DNA from: Erythrobacteraceae bacterium CCH12-C2
GTDB lineage: Bacteria > Pseudomonadota > Alphaproteobacteria > Sphingomonadales > Sphingomonadaceae
Assembly: GCA_001556995.1 (NCBI GenBank)
Contig: LSKF01000002.1
Location: forward strand, 1 to 64,000
Direction: 5' to 3'
Length of the DNA: 64,000 nucleotides
A model generated the notes under the pieces. It saw only the letters and a program-made list of their open reading frames with translations, was not told where the DNA came from and searched no databases. The translations under genes and the position numbers were made by a program. Positions 42,232 through 51,489 of the stretch are shown here, one piece after another. Every line of letters begins with the position of its first letter. Position 1 is the stretch's first letter.

Positions 42232-43008
42232 ATGCTGCCGCCCGATCTGCCCGTCCCGCTTGCCCTGCTGATTGTCAGCATCGCGGTGACGCTGATCGTG
42301 GCGCTGCGTTATGCGCTGACCAGCGGGCTGTTCGCGCTCGCCACCGCGCGGATGCGGCCGGGGCTTTATGCGGGGCGGCGCGAACAGATTGCGCGCGAAA
42401 TCCGCTGGTCGCTGGCGTCTGCCGCGATTTATGGCACCCCGGCAGGCATCGTGCTATGGGGCTGGAAGCATCACGGCTGGACCATGCTCAGCGCCGATCT
42501 TGCCGCCCTTCCGTGGTGGTATCATCCGCTCAGCGTGCTGATCTACCTGTTCGTGCAGGACACCTGTTTCTACTGGAGCCACCGCTGGATGCATCAGCCC
42601 AAGTGGTTCCGCATTGCCCATGCCGTCCACCATCAGAGCAAGCCGCCGACCGCTTGGACCGCGATGAGCTTTCACCCGATCGAGGCTGTGACGGGCGCCA
42701 TAGTGGTGCCGGTGCTGGTGTTTTTCGTGCCGATCAATATCGCCATGCTTGGCGTGGTATTGACCGTAGCGACGGTGATGGGCGTCACCAATCACATGGG
42801 CTGGGAGATGTTCCCGCGCTGGCTTGTTCACTCGCCGTTGGGGAACTGGCTGATAACCGCCAGTCATCACGAGCGTCACCACGAGGAATACAAATGCAAT
42901 TACGGGCTCTATTTCCGCATCTGGGATCGGCTCTGCGGAACCGACAAGGGCCTGTCGCGGCGGATCGTGGCCGAAGCCGGGCACGCAATTCCGATCGCGG
43001 CATCTTGA
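42232..43008 (+). CDS. fatty acid hydroxylase/sterol desaturase superfamily membrane enzyme
   Basis: A 258-residue membrane protein with the three histidine boxes that bind a di-iron centre: HRWMH (117-121), HAVHH (130-134) and HERHH in the C-terminal SHHERHHEEYKCNYGLYF segment. There are about four membrane helices. Enzymes of this superfamily hydroxylate or desaturate lipids, including carotenoids and hopanoids. The substrate is not clear. The stop overlaps the next start (TTGA at 43005-43008), so the DUF2141 protein is probably coupled. Confidence 0.88.
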   Translation: MLPPDLPVPLALLIVSIAVTLIVALRYALTSGLFALATARMRPGLYAGRREQIAREIRWSLASAAIYGTPAGIVLWGWKHHGWTMLSADLAALPWWYHPLSVLIYLFVQDTCFYWSHRWMHQPKWFRIAHAVHHQSKPPTAWTAMSFHPIEAVTGAIVVPVLVFFVPINIAMLGVVLTVATVMGVTNHMGWEMFPRWLVHSPLGNWLITASHHERHHEEYKCNYGLYFRIWDRLCGTDKGLSRRIVAEAGHAIPIAAS

Positions 43009-43442
43009 GGCTCGGGGTGCTCGCGCTGGCGGGGTTGGCTGCTGCTTTGCCTGCCGCCCCGGTGCTGGCGGGCGATGTGGTGATCACTGTCACCGATCTC
43101 AGATCAAGCAAGGGCGTGGTGCGCGCCTGCATGACGATGAAAGACAACATATTCCCCAAATGCATCAAGGATCCGAGCGCCCACCGCACCGTGGTGCCTG
43201 CGGGCGAAAGGATCGAAATCCGCTTCACTGGCGTGAAGCCCGGCAACTACGCGATCGCGCTGCTGCATGACGAGAACGACAACGGCAAGGCCGACCGGGC
43301 GATGGGGATGATGCCCAAGGAAGGCTATGGCTTTTCGCGCGATGCCCCGGTCAAAATGGCGCCGCCCAAGTTCACCGATGCGGTGTTCGCGGTCGGCGAC
43401 GGCTTGCAGCGGGTCACGATCAAGATGCGCTATTTCCTGTAA
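43005..43442 (+). CDS. secreted DUF2141 protein
   Basis: A 145-residue protein with a signal peptide (LGVLALAGLAAALPAAPVLA) and a beta-rich domain: VVITVTDLRSSKGVVRACM, RIEIRFTGVKPGNYAIALLHDENDNGKAD, then PKEGYGFSRDA. This is the usual pattern of DUF2141 periplasmic proteins. The TTG at 43005 overlaps the previous stop; GTG at 43017 is an alternative. The stretch HDENDNGK looks like a calcium loop. Function unknown. Pairing with a fatty acid hydroxylase suggests a joint role in membrane lipid or carotenoid metabolism, but this is inference. Confidence 0.8.
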   Translation: MRLGVLALAGLAAALPAAPVLAGDVVITVTDLRSSKGVVRACMTMKDNIFPKCIKDPSAHRTVVPAGERIEIRFTGVKPGNYAIALLHDENDNGKADRAMGMMPKEGYGFSRDAPVKMAPPKFTDAVFAVGDGLQRVTIKMRYFL

Positions 43443-43541
43443 TCCGCGCACCTCAAGAACTTCGCGCCCTGTTTAACGTGATGTTTACCACGCCGCGCCA
43501 ATACGGACGGGTATTTGTTCACAAAGGGGCGGACCACAGCC

Positions 43542-45215
43542 ATGGACACTCTGCGCGGCACTTTTGATGCTGGCGACTCGGCGGATCGGGGCTGGTCAGC
43601 GCCCGAGGAAGAAAGCGCCGAACCGGCAAGCCGCCGCGATCTTCCCCCTCATGCCATCGGCCAGGATGAACGGCGGATGCAGGTGCGGGCCTATAATCAC
43701 TGGGCCAGCCTGCTCGGCGACCGGTTGTTCCCTCATATCGAGGACCTCGATCCGGCCAATCTGCCCGATTTCGGCCCGCACAGCGTGTTGCTCGATTTCT
43801 CGTTCGGGCTTGAAAATCCGGCGGTGCGGTTTCTGGGTGAGAAGCTTGCGCGTGAATGTAGCTCGAATGGGGTGATTACCCGTCTTTCGGACGTTCCGCC
43901 GCGCTCGCTGCTCAGCCGCATCACCGATCATTACATGCAGATTCTCGCCAATCAGGCGCCGATCGGGTTTGAGGCCGAATTCGTCAATCAGCGCGGCGTA
44001 ACGGTGCTCTATCGCGGCATCCTGCTGCCCTATTCCAGCGACGACGAGACGATCGATTTCATCTTTGGCGTGATCAACTGGAAGGAAATGGCCGACCAGC
44101 TGACCGCCGATGAGCTGCTGCTGGAAATCGATCAGGCGCTCGACCTCAATGTCGACGACATGGTGGAAGAGCCGGTCTCACTGCGCTCGGCCGACCCGAT
44201 GACGGATTGGGCCGACTCCCCGGCAAGCGAAGTCGCCGACAGCACGATCCCGTCGCAAGACGCGCCGGTCGCGCCTGCATTCGGTTCGTCGCTTGACGAT
44301 GATTTCGGCAATGTCACCCCGCTCGATGGCGCGCAGCCCGCGGCGGCAGGCTCGTATGATCTGCCGATGCCTGATTTCGGCCGCTTCAGCCTCGACGATG
44401 ATGACGAGGAATATGACGAGGACGAAGGCGAGGGCGAGAGCGCTGGCTACAACTTCGCCTCGCTTGCCGATTACATCGAGGCCCCGGCCAAGAAAGCGAT
44501 CGATCCGGCTGAATTTGCGCTGGAACCTTACGCGCCCGGCGATGACCAGCAAGAATTCGCGCCCTACGCCGATGAGGATGCCGAAGCGTTCGTCGATGAA
44601 TTGCCCGCGGATGCGGGGCTTTACGATTACCTCGCCTCGGCCCGCGAACTCGCGCGCGCGGCGGACAGCACCGAAGATCGCAGCCGCAGTGCGCTTTATG
44701 CGGCGGTCAGCCGGGCTTACGATTTCTCGCTCGCCGCCTTGGCCCAGCCTGATGACTACGCCGAGCTGATCGCCGAAAACGGCCTTGCGGTGCAGGATCG
44801 CGCGCCGATGACGCCGGTGGTAAAGCTCGTTTTTGGCGCGGACTACGATAAGACCCGGTTGACCGAATACGCCGCAGTTCTGACTCACGCCCACCGGCTG
44901 CAACTGCCGCACGGTAGCCTCGTGGACTTCCTCGCGGAAACCGAAGGTGGCCTCAAGGCGGTGGTCAAGGCTGAACGCCGGCTGAGGCGTGAGGAACAGG
45001 GCAAGCCGGTTGAAGATCCCGCAGCCGTGCGTGAGGCGCTGGCCGAGCAGCTACGTGCGCTCGAAGCGATCTCGCTCGAAGCGCTCGATGGGGCCGGGCC
45101 GGAATTTGCGCTGGTGCTGATCCGCCGTGACGAAATCGGCTGCGCGGAAATCCTCGCCGAATTGCCGGAAGACATCGGCCAGATCGAACGCGCGGCGCGT
45201 AAGCTGTTGGGGTAA
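43542..45215 (+). CDS. PAS_5-like domain protein with long acidic linker
   Basis: A 557-residue soluble protein. Residues about 45-190 read like an alphaproteobacterial PAS_5 domain: RAYNHWASLLGDRLFPHIEDLDP and VLLDFSFGLENPAVRFLGEKLARE, then RGVTVLYRGILLPYS. A very acidic, low-complexity linker follows (about 270-360, with runs such as DDDDEEYDEDEGEGE). The C-terminal part is helical (YAAVSRAYDFSLAALAQPDDYAELI, LRREEQGKPVED). No kinase or output domain is visible. The ATG at 43542 is chosen; a TTG nine codons upstream lacks support. Probably a sensor or regulatory protein typical of sphingomonads. Confidence 0.7.
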   Translation: MDTLRGTFDAGDSADRGWSAPEEESAEPASRRDLPPHAIGQDERRMQVRAYNHWASLLGDRLFPHIEDLDPANLPDFGPHSVLLDFSFGLENPAVRFLGEKLARECSSNGVITRLSDVPPRSLLSRITDHYMQILANQAPIGFEAEFVNQRGVTVLYRGILLPYSSDDETIDFIFGVINWKEMADQLTADELLLEIDQALDLNVDDMVEEPVSLRSADPMTDWADSPASEVADSTIPSQDAPVAPAFGSSLDDDFGNVTPLDGAQPAAAGSYDLPMPDFGRFSLDDDDEEYDEDEGEGESAGYNFASLADYIEAPAKKAIDPAEFALEPYAPGDDQQEFAPYADEDAEAFVDELPADAGLYDYLASARELARAADSTEDRSRSALYAAVSRAYDFSLAALAQPDDYAELIAENGLAVQDRAPMTPVVKLVFGADYDKTRLTEYAAVLTHAHRLQLPHGSLVDFLAETEGGLKAVVKAERRLRREEQGKPVEDPAAVREALAEQLRALEAISLEALDGAGPEFALVLIRRDEIGCAEILAELPEDIGQIERAARKLLG

Positions 45216-45290
45216 TTATTGGCCCTCGCGGGGGCCACGCGGCGCGCGCTTCAGTTTGAGTTCAGATCGAATCGCGGTAGGGGTAAGGCG

Positions 45291-46658
45291 ATGATCCGCC
45301 GCCGCTCTCCCTTCGCCTATGCACTGGCTTTGCTGCTGAGCGGGCTGGTCGCAGTTCAGCCGATCGCTGCGCAATCCATCTTGCGCGATGCCGAGACCGA
45401 GCAGCTCTTGCTCGATATGGCTGCGCCGCTGATCGAAGCGAGCGAGCTGGAACCCGGCAATGTCGAGCTGGTGCTAATCAATGACGGCTCGATCAACGCC
45501 TTTGTTGCCGGGGGGCAGGCGATCTATGTTCACAGCGGGCTTTTGAACGAGGCGGGGTCTGCCAACGAGGTTCAGGGCGTCCTCGCGCACGAGCTGGGGC
45601 ATATCACCGCGGGGCATGCGGTGCGCTTCAACGAACGCACCAAAGTGGCCAACAATATCTCCATCTTGTCGCTTTTGCTCGGCGTTGGCGCGGCGCTGGC
45701 GGGAGCAGGGGAGGCGGCCATGGGCGTGATTGCGGCGGGCCAGCAGGCCGCGCTGGGCAGCTTTCTTTCCTTCAACCGCGATCAGGAGGCGTCGACCGAT
45801 CTGGCCGGGGCGCGCTATCTCTCCGGCGCGGGGATCAGCGGGCAGGGGATGCTCAAGTTTTTCGAGCGGCTGCGCAATTTCGAGATCCGGCGCGGGTATA
45901 GTCAGGCCGATGAAGCCGCATACGCGCGCACCCACCCGCTATCGGGCGACCGCATCGAGACCTTGCGCGGCCTGCTGGAGCAGGACCCGGCCTGGAACAG
46001 ACCGCTCGATCCCGATCTTGAAGAGCGGTTCCAGCGCGCCAAGGCCAAGCTTTACGGCTACCTTGCCGAGCCGCGCCGCACGTTTGCCCTTTTCCCGCCG
46101 AGCAACACCAGCATTCCCGCGCGCTATGCCCGGGCCTATGCCTATCACAAGGATGCGCGGGTTGATCTGGCGCTGGCCGAGGCCGATGCGCTGCTCGACG
46201 AGGAGCCCGACAACCCCTATTTCCTTGAGCTGAAGGGCCAGGTGCTGCTCGAATCCGGACGCCCGCAAGAGGCTCTGGCGCCGCTGCGCCGCGCGACCGA
46301 ACTGACCCGTGCGCACCCATTGATCACTGGGATCCTCGGCCACGCACTGATCGCGACCGAGAAGCCTGACAATTTCGCCGAGGCGGAGAGTGTGCTGCGC
46401 GCCTCGGTCCAGCGCGACCGCTACAATCCCTTTGCATGGTATCAGCTCGGCGTGGTTTATGCCGCGCGCGGCGATATTCCGCGGGCCCGGCTCGCCAGTG
46501 CCGAGCAGCAGGTGATGAACCGTCGCTATCCCGAAGCGCTTCAGAACGCGCAGGCAGCCGAGGCGTATCTGCCCTATGGCTCGGCCGACTGGATCCGCGC
46601 GCAGGATATTGCTCTTCAGGCGCGCGCCGAACTGGAACGCGTTCGCGACCAGCGCTAG
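45291..46658 (+). CDS. M48-family zinc metalloprotease with TPR repeats (BepA-like)
   Basis: A 455-residue protein with a signal peptide (ends near AAQ, residue 28). The peptidase M48 domain has zinc motif HELGH (His100, Glu101, His104), and EASTDLAGARYL supplies the third ligand. C-terminal tetratricopeptide repeats follow (about 270-440: ARAYAYHKDARVDLALAEADALLDE, YFLELKGQVLLESGRPQEAL). This is the layout of BepA/YfgC, a periplasmic protease that helps assemble or clear outer-membrane proteins and LptD. The ATG at 45291 is chosen because it starts the signal peptide. A DsbA-like gene follows at 38 bases. Confidence 0.9.
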   Translation: MIRRRSPFAYALALLLSGLVAVQPIAAQSILRDAETEQLLLDMAAPLIEASELEPGNVELVLINDGSINAFVAGGQAIYVHSGLLNEAGSANEVQGVLAHELGHITAGHAVRFNERTKVANNISILSLLLGVGAALAGAGEAAMGVIAAGQQAALGSFLSFNRDQEASTDLAGARYLSGAGISGQGMLKFFERLRNFEIRRGYSQADEAAYARTHPLSGDRIETLRGLLEQDPAWNRPLDPDLEERFQRAKAKLYGYLAEPRRTFALFPPSNTSIPARYARAYAYHKDARVDLALAEADALLDEEPDNPYFLELKGQVLLESGRPQEALAPLRRATELTRAHPLITGILGHALIATEKPDNFAEAESVLRASVQRDRYNPFAWYQLGVVYAARGDIPRARLASAEQQVMNRRYPEALQNAQAAEAYLPYGSADWIRAQDIALQARAELERVRDQR

Positions 46659-46695
46659 GTTGCGCCTGCTCTGATCTGCTGCTGACGGAACCCCG

Positions 46696-47409
46696 ATGCC
46701 AACCACCCCGCCCGAACCCGCGCCCTCAACTCTGCGCCACACGCTGCTGACAGCGCTCATCGCGCTGGTGTTCGGCTTTCTGGGAGCGGCGCTGTGGTCT
46801 TACACGGGCCTTGCCGACAATCGCACGCGGGCGTTCCTGCTCGGCAATCCCGAGATGCTGCCGCAAATGGTCGAAGCCTACGAGGCGCAGGAGGCCGAAA
46901 AGCGGCTGGCGGGGATGGGCGAGGAGGTCTTCACCCCCTTCCCCGGCGCCGTGCTCGGCAATCCGGCGGGCAGCAAGGTTCTGGTCGAATTCACCGACTA
47001 CAATTGCCCCTATTGCGAGGCGAGCCTCAAGGATGTCGCCCGGCTGGTGGCCGAAGACCCTGATCTCAAGGTGGTAATCCGCGAATGGCCGATCTTCGAA
47101 GGCAGCGATGCCGCTTCGCGCATGGCGCTCGCGGCGGGTCTTCAGGGCAAGTACCGCGCGTTTCACGAAGCGATGTTCCGCACCGGCGATGTTGCGGTTG
47201 CGGCACGGGCGGCGGGGCTCGATATGGCGCGGGCCGAGGCTGATGCTGCCTCGGATGCGGTCTCGGTAGAGATCGCGCGCAACCTCGATCTGGCCCGCTC
47301 GCTTGGCTTTACCGGCACCCCGGCATGGATCGCGGGCAAGAAACCGATTGGTGGGGCGGTGGGGTACGACAAGCTCAAGGCAGCCTTGGCGGGCGGCGAG
47401 CCGGGGTAA
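46696..47409 (+). CDS. DsbA-family thiol oxidoreductase
   Basis: A 237-residue protein with an N-terminal membrane anchor (about 16-37) and a DsbA-type thioredoxin fold. The active site is CPYC (Cys104, Cys107) in FTDYNCPYCEAS, and the cis-proline loop is TGTPAW. It would oxidise or isomerise disulfides of periplasmic proteins. Its stop overlaps the next start by one base (TAATG). Lying between two zinc proteases, it may serve secreted enzymes of the same envelope quality-control group. Confidence 0.9.
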   Translation: MPTTPPEPAPSTLRHTLLTALIALVFGFLGAALWSYTGLADNRTRAFLLGNPEMLPQMVEAYEAQEAEKRLAGMGEEVFTPFPGAVLGNPAGSKVLVEFTDYNCPYCEASLKDVARLVAEDPDLKVVIREWPIFEGSDAASRMALAAGLQGKYRAFHEAMFRTGDVAVAARAAGLDMARAEADAASDAVSVEIARNLDLARSLGFTGTPAWIAGKKPIGGAVGYDKLKAALAGGEPG

Positions 47410-48401
47410 TGCGCCGGGCTTGGATCGCGGCCACCGCGGGGTTGTTGCTTGCCGCTCCGCTCGCTGCCCAACCCATCGACTACGTGGCCGAGCGTGCCGC
47501 CATCGCGCGGTTTCAGGATGCTGACCAGCGCTTGCAGGATGTGGGCTGGCAGTTGGCGCGCGGCAATGTGCGGTTTTGCCCCAAGGTGGTGCCCGCGATC
47601 GGGCTGCAATTGCAGGACATGGCGAGTTACGGCGTCCCGGCGATTGCCCGCAAGGCGCTGGGGCTGACCCGTGACTTTGCCGTGGAGTCCGCCGCGCGCG
47701 GATCGCCAGCGGCCGCCAGCGGCGCGTTGACCCGCAACCGCGAGATCGTGGCGCTCGAACGGTTCGACCCCAACCAATGGCCTGCCGCCGCCAAGATGGA
47801 CTGGCAGCGGCTGGTCCGGGCGCATGACCATATCGAGGCGATGCTGACCGAGCACGGCGGGATCGCGGTGAGCTTTGCCGATGGCAGCACTGTGAGGCTT
47901 CAGCCAGTCGAGGTGTGCGCCAGCCGGTTTGAGCTGATGGGCGAAGGCACCAAGGCCGTGGCAGACGGCAACCGAGTGGTGATCGGGGTGGACTTCCCCG
48001 CCTTCGCCTATGACGAGCCGCTATTCGCGGCGCTGGTCGCGCATGAGCTGGCGCATAATGTGCTGGAGCACGATGCATGGCTCGACCGCAATCGGCGCAG
48101 CCGCAAGCACGTCCGCCGGACCGAGCGCGAGGCTGACCGCCTTATTCCGTGGTTGCTCGCCAATGCGGGTTATGACCCGGCGGCCGGGGTGAACTTCATG
48201 CGGCAATGGGGATCGAAGCATGATGCGGGCCTGATGCTGCTGCGCAAGCACGATGGCTGGGATGAGCGGGCTGATTTCATCGCGGCTGAACTGCCGATCA
48301 TCGCCGACCTGATGGCACGCGAGGGGCGGGCGGATTGGAGCCGCCATTTCCGCCGCGAAATCGATCCGAATGGCGGCCTGATGCCGGAGCGCAAGCGGTG
48401 A
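47409..48401 (+). CDS. secreted zinc-protease-like protein (HELAH motif)
   Basis: A 330-residue protein with a signal peptide (AATAGLLLAAPLAAQ). Zinc motif HELAH (His212, Glu213, His216) in LVAHELAHNVLEHDAWL is followed by EREADRL, which carries the third ligand as in M48-like gluzincins. No TPR part is present. The N-terminal 180 residues are unassigned. Substrate unknown; it is probably periplasmic. It is translationally linked to the DsbA-like gene upstream. Confidence 0.8.
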   Translation: MRRAWIAATAGLLLAAPLAAQPIDYVAERAAIARFQDADQRLQDVGWQLARGNVRFCPKVVPAIGLQLQDMASYGVPAIARKALGLTRDFAVESAARGSPAAASGALTRNREIVALERFDPNQWPAAAKMDWQRLVRAHDHIEAMLTEHGGIAVSFADGSTVRLQPVEVCASRFELMGEGTKAVADGNRVVIGVDFPAFAYDEPLFAALVAHELAHNVLEHDAWLDRNRRSRKHVRRTEREADRLIPWLLANAGYDPAAGVNFMRQWGSKHDAGLMLLRKHDGWDERADFIAAELPIIADLMAREGRADWSRHFRREIDPNGGLMPERKR

Positions 48402-48487
48402 GAGGTGCGCCGAGCCGAGGCGATGCTGCGCCGATTGACGCGAATTGCGGTGCGATGCCCCGCGAAATCGGTTAGACCCCTGTAGCT

Positions 48488-49714
48488 ATGGCCGTGCTCC
48501 AGATCCAGGCAGCGCCGTTCTTCGCGAGCAAGAACCGGGCGTTCTGGAACCTCCAATTGGCGGGGTGGATGGGTGCGTTCCTGTACCGCGGGGTGGTGGC
48601 AGTCTCCAATGATCAGCCGCTGAAACTGCTGGCGCTGGTCCTGATCACCACCATCACGGGCTTTTCGATCAGCCTGATCCTGTCAGTGATCTACCGCTAC
48701 CTGATCCGCCAGCGACCGCTTGTGACCTGGGGTGTCACCGCGCTCGTCCTGATCATCGCAGTGATAATCCACACCTCGATCGATACTTGGGTGCAGGGCA
48801 TTTATTACGGTGTCAGCCGCGACACCACCTTTGCCCAGCGGTTTGTGGGCCTGTCCTATATCCCCATGGCTCTGCTGGGCGGGTGGAGCGCGCTGTATTA
48901 CGCGATCAATTTCTTTCTGACAGTGGAGCAGCAGGCCGACCGGCTCGAGCGCCTTGAAGCGCAGGCGACCGCGGCGCAACTCGCCATGCTGCGGTATCAG
49001 CTCAACCCGCACTTCCTGTTCAACACCCTGAATTCGATCAGCACGCTCGTGCTGCTGAAACAGACCGAGCCTGCCAATGCCATGCTCACCCGCCTGTCGG
49101 GCTTCTTGCGCCACACGCTGATCACCGAGCCCGGCAGTCAGGTCAGCCTCGCGCAGGAGATTGAAACCCTGCAGCTCTATCTCGACATTGAACGGATGCG
49201 GTTTGAGGAACGCCTGCGCACCCATTTCGAAATCGAGGATGCCGCGCTTGAAGCCCAGCTTCCCGCGATGCTGCTGCAACCGCTGGTCGAGAATGCGATC
49301 AAATACGCCGTCAGCCCGCAGGAGGAAGGCGCGCGCATTTCGCTGACCGCGAGGGTGATCGGCGATCGGCTGCGGCTGATGGTTGAGGATACCGGACCGG
49401 GGGTCGATGATGCACGGCGGCTCCAGACCCGCGATGCCGCCGATTTCAATGCCTCGCCGGTGCCGGCCAGGCCCATCTCGACCGGGGTGGGTCTCGCCAA
49501 TATCCGTAACCGGCTGATGCAGGCCTATGGTGACAGCCAGATGTTCGAAACCCGATCGGAGCCGGGCGGCGGCTTCACCGTGCTGATCGAAATACCCTAT
49601 ACCCGCGCTGACGCTCCAGCGGCGTCCGTCACGCCGCCGCACGCGCCGGCAGCCGCGGCAGACAACGTCGTTCCCCTACCCCCCCCGCAACGAACCATCG
49701 GAACCCCCGCATGA
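48488..49714 (+). CDS. LytS/YehU-type sensor histidine kinase
   Basis: A 408-residue kinase with an N-terminal block of four predicted membrane helices (about 20-145) and a short coiled coil. The His_kinase domain has phospho-acceptor His175 in LNPHFLFNTLNSI. The ATPase domain has VENAIKYA, EDTGPGV and GVGLANIRNRL. The C-terminal tail is Pro/Ala-rich. It ends with an ATGA overlap to its response regulator. Signals sensed by such kinases are usually small molecules or membrane state; here nothing points to a specific one. Confidence 0.92.
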   Translation: MAVLQIQAAPFFASKNRAFWNLQLAGWMGAFLYRGVVAVSNDQPLKLLALVLITTITGFSISLILSVIYRYLIRQRPLVTWGVTALVLIIAVIIHTSIDTWVQGIYYGVSRDTTFAQRFVGLSYIPMALLGGWSALYYAINFFLTVEQQADRLERLEAQATAAQLAMLRYQLNPHFLFNTLNSISTLVLLKQTEPANAMLTRLSGFLRHTLITEPGSQVSLAQEIETLQLYLDIERMRFEERLRTHFEIEDAALEAQLPAMLLQPLVENAIKYAVSPQEEGARISLTARVIGDRLRLMVEDTGPGVDDARRLQTRDAADFNASPVPARPISTGVGLANIRNRLMQAYGDSQMFETRSEPGGGFTVLIEIPYTRADAPAASVTPPHAPAAAADNVVPLPPPQRTIGTPA

Positions 49715-50517
49715 CGATCAGAACTATCCTCGTCGACGACGAGAAGCTTGCCATTCAGGGCCTGCAATTGCGGCTGGCCCCGTTCGAGGACGTCGAAATC
49801 ATCGACACCTGCGCCAACGGGCGCGAGGCGATCCGCAAGATCAAGACCGAAAAGCCCGATCTGGTGTTCCTCGACATCCAGATGCCCGGCTTCGACGGCT
49901 TCAGCGTGGTCAAGGGCGTGATGGATATCGAGCCGCCGCTGTTCGTCTTCGTCACCGCTTATGAAGAACACGCGATCCGCGCGTTTGAGGCCAATGCCGT
50001 CAATTACCTGATGAAGCCGGTCGACGAACAGAAGCTTGCCGACACCATCGAGCGCGTGCGTCAGCGTCTGGCGGAGAAGAAATCGGCCGAGGATGCCGGG
50101 CAATTGCTCGACGTGCTGGCCGAAGTCGCCCCCGAACGCGCGGCGGATTTCGTCGAGACTGTCACCCCCGCCGCTGACAGCGCCGACCGCTTCGAAAAGC
50201 TCATCAACATCAAGGATCGCGGCCAGATTTTTCGGGTCGAGGTCGACACCATCGAGCATATCGAGGCCGCAGGCGATTACATGATCATCTCCACCGGCGA
50301 CAATTCGCTGGTGCTGCGCGAGACGATGAAGGATCTGGAACGCCGCCTTGATCCCCGCAAGTTCCAGCGGGTGCACCGCAGCACCATCGTCAACCTCGAT
50401 CTGGTCCGGCAAGTGCGCCCGCACACCAACGGCGAATGCTTCCTGGTGCTGGAGAGCGGCGCTGAGGTGAAGGTGAGCCGCAGCTACAGGGACGTGGTGG
50501 CGCGGTTCGTGCACTAA
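49711..50517 (+). CDS. LytTR-family response regulator
   Basis: A 268-residue regulator with a receiver domain (acidic pocket Asp9, Asp10; phospho-acceptor Asp55 in LVFLDIQMPG; FVTAYEEHAI and LMKPVDE) and a C-terminal LytTR DNA-binding domain (about 165-265; IEHIEAAGDYMIIST, FQRVHRSTIVNLDLV). It is coupled to the kinase gene by an ATGA overlap. LytTR proteins bind pairs of direct repeats; I did not identify target sites. Confidence 0.94.
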   Translation: MTIRTILVDDEKLAIQGLQLRLAPFEDVEIIDTCANGREAIRKIKTEKPDLVFLDIQMPGFDGFSVVKGVMDIEPPLFVFVTAYEEHAIRAFEANAVNYLMKPVDEQKLADTIERVRQRLAEKKSAEDAGQLLDVLAEVAPERAADFVETVTPAADSADRFEKLINIKDRGQIFRVEVDTIEHIEAAGDYMIISTGDNSLVLRETMKDLERRLDPRKFQRVHRSTIVNLDLVRQVRPHTNGECFLVLESGAEVKVSRSYRDVVARFVH

Positions 50518-50525
50518 GCTCTAAT

Positions 50526-50608
50526 CCGTTCGTGCTGAGCTTGTCGAAGCACTGCTTTTCCCTCTACCAAAGAAAAGTGCAGCCCTTCGACAAGCTCGGG
50601 GCGAACGG
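50526..50608. repeat. long imperfect hairpin, sphingomonad-type intergenic repeat
   Basis: The arm at 50526-50549 (core GCTGAGCTTGTCGAAG) is repeated inverted at 50585-50608 (core CTTCGACAAGCTC). Inner arms GCAC..TTTTC and GAAAAGTGC continue the stem, so almost the whole 83 bases can fold. This CTTCGACAAGCTC-type element is a dispersed repeat common in sphingomonad genomes, as I recall. It ends the response-regulator gene and precedes nadC. Confidence 0.8.
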
Positions 50609-50616
50609 AGTTTGTT

Positions 50617-51489
50617 GTGACTTTCACCCTCCCCGGCTTTGATCTCGCCAAATTCATCCGCGAAACCCTCGCCGAGGATCTCGGGGAAGGGCTCCCCGGC
50701 GGCGGTCGGGATGTGACCAGTGAGAGCGTCATCCCCGCCGATGCGCGCTTCACCGGGGTGATGGACAGCCGCGATGCCATCGTGGTCGCGGGCCTACCGC
50801 TGGCCGAGGCGTTCTTCCGCCACCTCGATCCCGACTGCACCATCGAAGCACTGGTGCAGGATGGCGACAAGATCGCACCCGGCACTGATTTGATGCGGAT
50901 CGAAGGCAAGGCCCGCGCGCTTCTGACAGCGGAGCGCAGCGCGCTCAACATCGTGCAGCACCTGTCGGGCATCGCCACGATGACGCAGGCCTATGTCACC
51001 GCGATGCGAGGGCCGGGGGGTAATCCTGCCTGCACCCTGCTCGACACGCGCAAGACCATTCCCGGCCTCAGGTTCCTCGAGAAATACGCCACCCGGATGG
51101 GCGGTGCGCAGAACCACCGGATGGGCCTGTGGGACGCGGCGATGATCAAGGACAATCATGTCGCAGTCGCGGGCAGCGTTGGCGAGGCGGTGCGGCGCGC
51201 GCGCGATGCGGGCGTCACCCGGATCATCTGCGAGGTCGACACGCTCGATCAGATCGAGCCTGCGCTGGCCGCCGGGGCGCATCACCTGCTGCTCGATAAC
51301 ATGGACCCGGCCAACCTTGCCGAGGCCGTGGCGCTCGTCGCTGGCCGGGTACCGACCGAGGCGAGCGGGGGCGTCAACCTCGAGACCATCGCCGCCAAGG
51401 CGGCAAGCGGGGTCGATTACATCTCCGTCGGCCGCCTTACCCAAAGCGCGCCTGCCGCTGACATCGGGCTGGATTTCACCCCCGCATGA
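50617..51489 (+). CDS. nadC: nicotinate-nucleotide pyrophosphorylase (carboxylating)
   Basis: A 290-residue enzyme that converts quinolinate and PRPP to nicotinate mononucleotide in NAD synthesis. Typical segments are AEDLGEGLPGGGRDVTSE, LTAERSALNIVQHLSGIAT, LLDTRKTIPGLRFLEKYA, RMGLWDAAMIKDNH and the C-terminal GVDYISVGRLTQSA. The GTG start at 50617 is used. The stop overlaps the next start (ATGA). Confidence 0.96.
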   Translation: MTFTLPGFDLAKFIRETLAEDLGEGLPGGGRDVTSESVIPADARFTGVMDSRDAIVVAGLPLAEAFFRHLDPDCTIEALVQDGDKIAPGTDLMRIEGKARALLTAERSALNIVQHLSGIATMTQAYVTAMRGPGGNPACTLLDTRKTIPGLRFLEKYATRMGGAQNHRMGLWDAAMIKDNHVAVAGSVGEAVRRARDAGVTRIICEVDTLDQIEPALAAGAHHLLLDNMDPANLAEAVALVAGRVPTEASGGVNLETIAAKAASGVDYISVGRLTQSAPAADIGLDFTPA

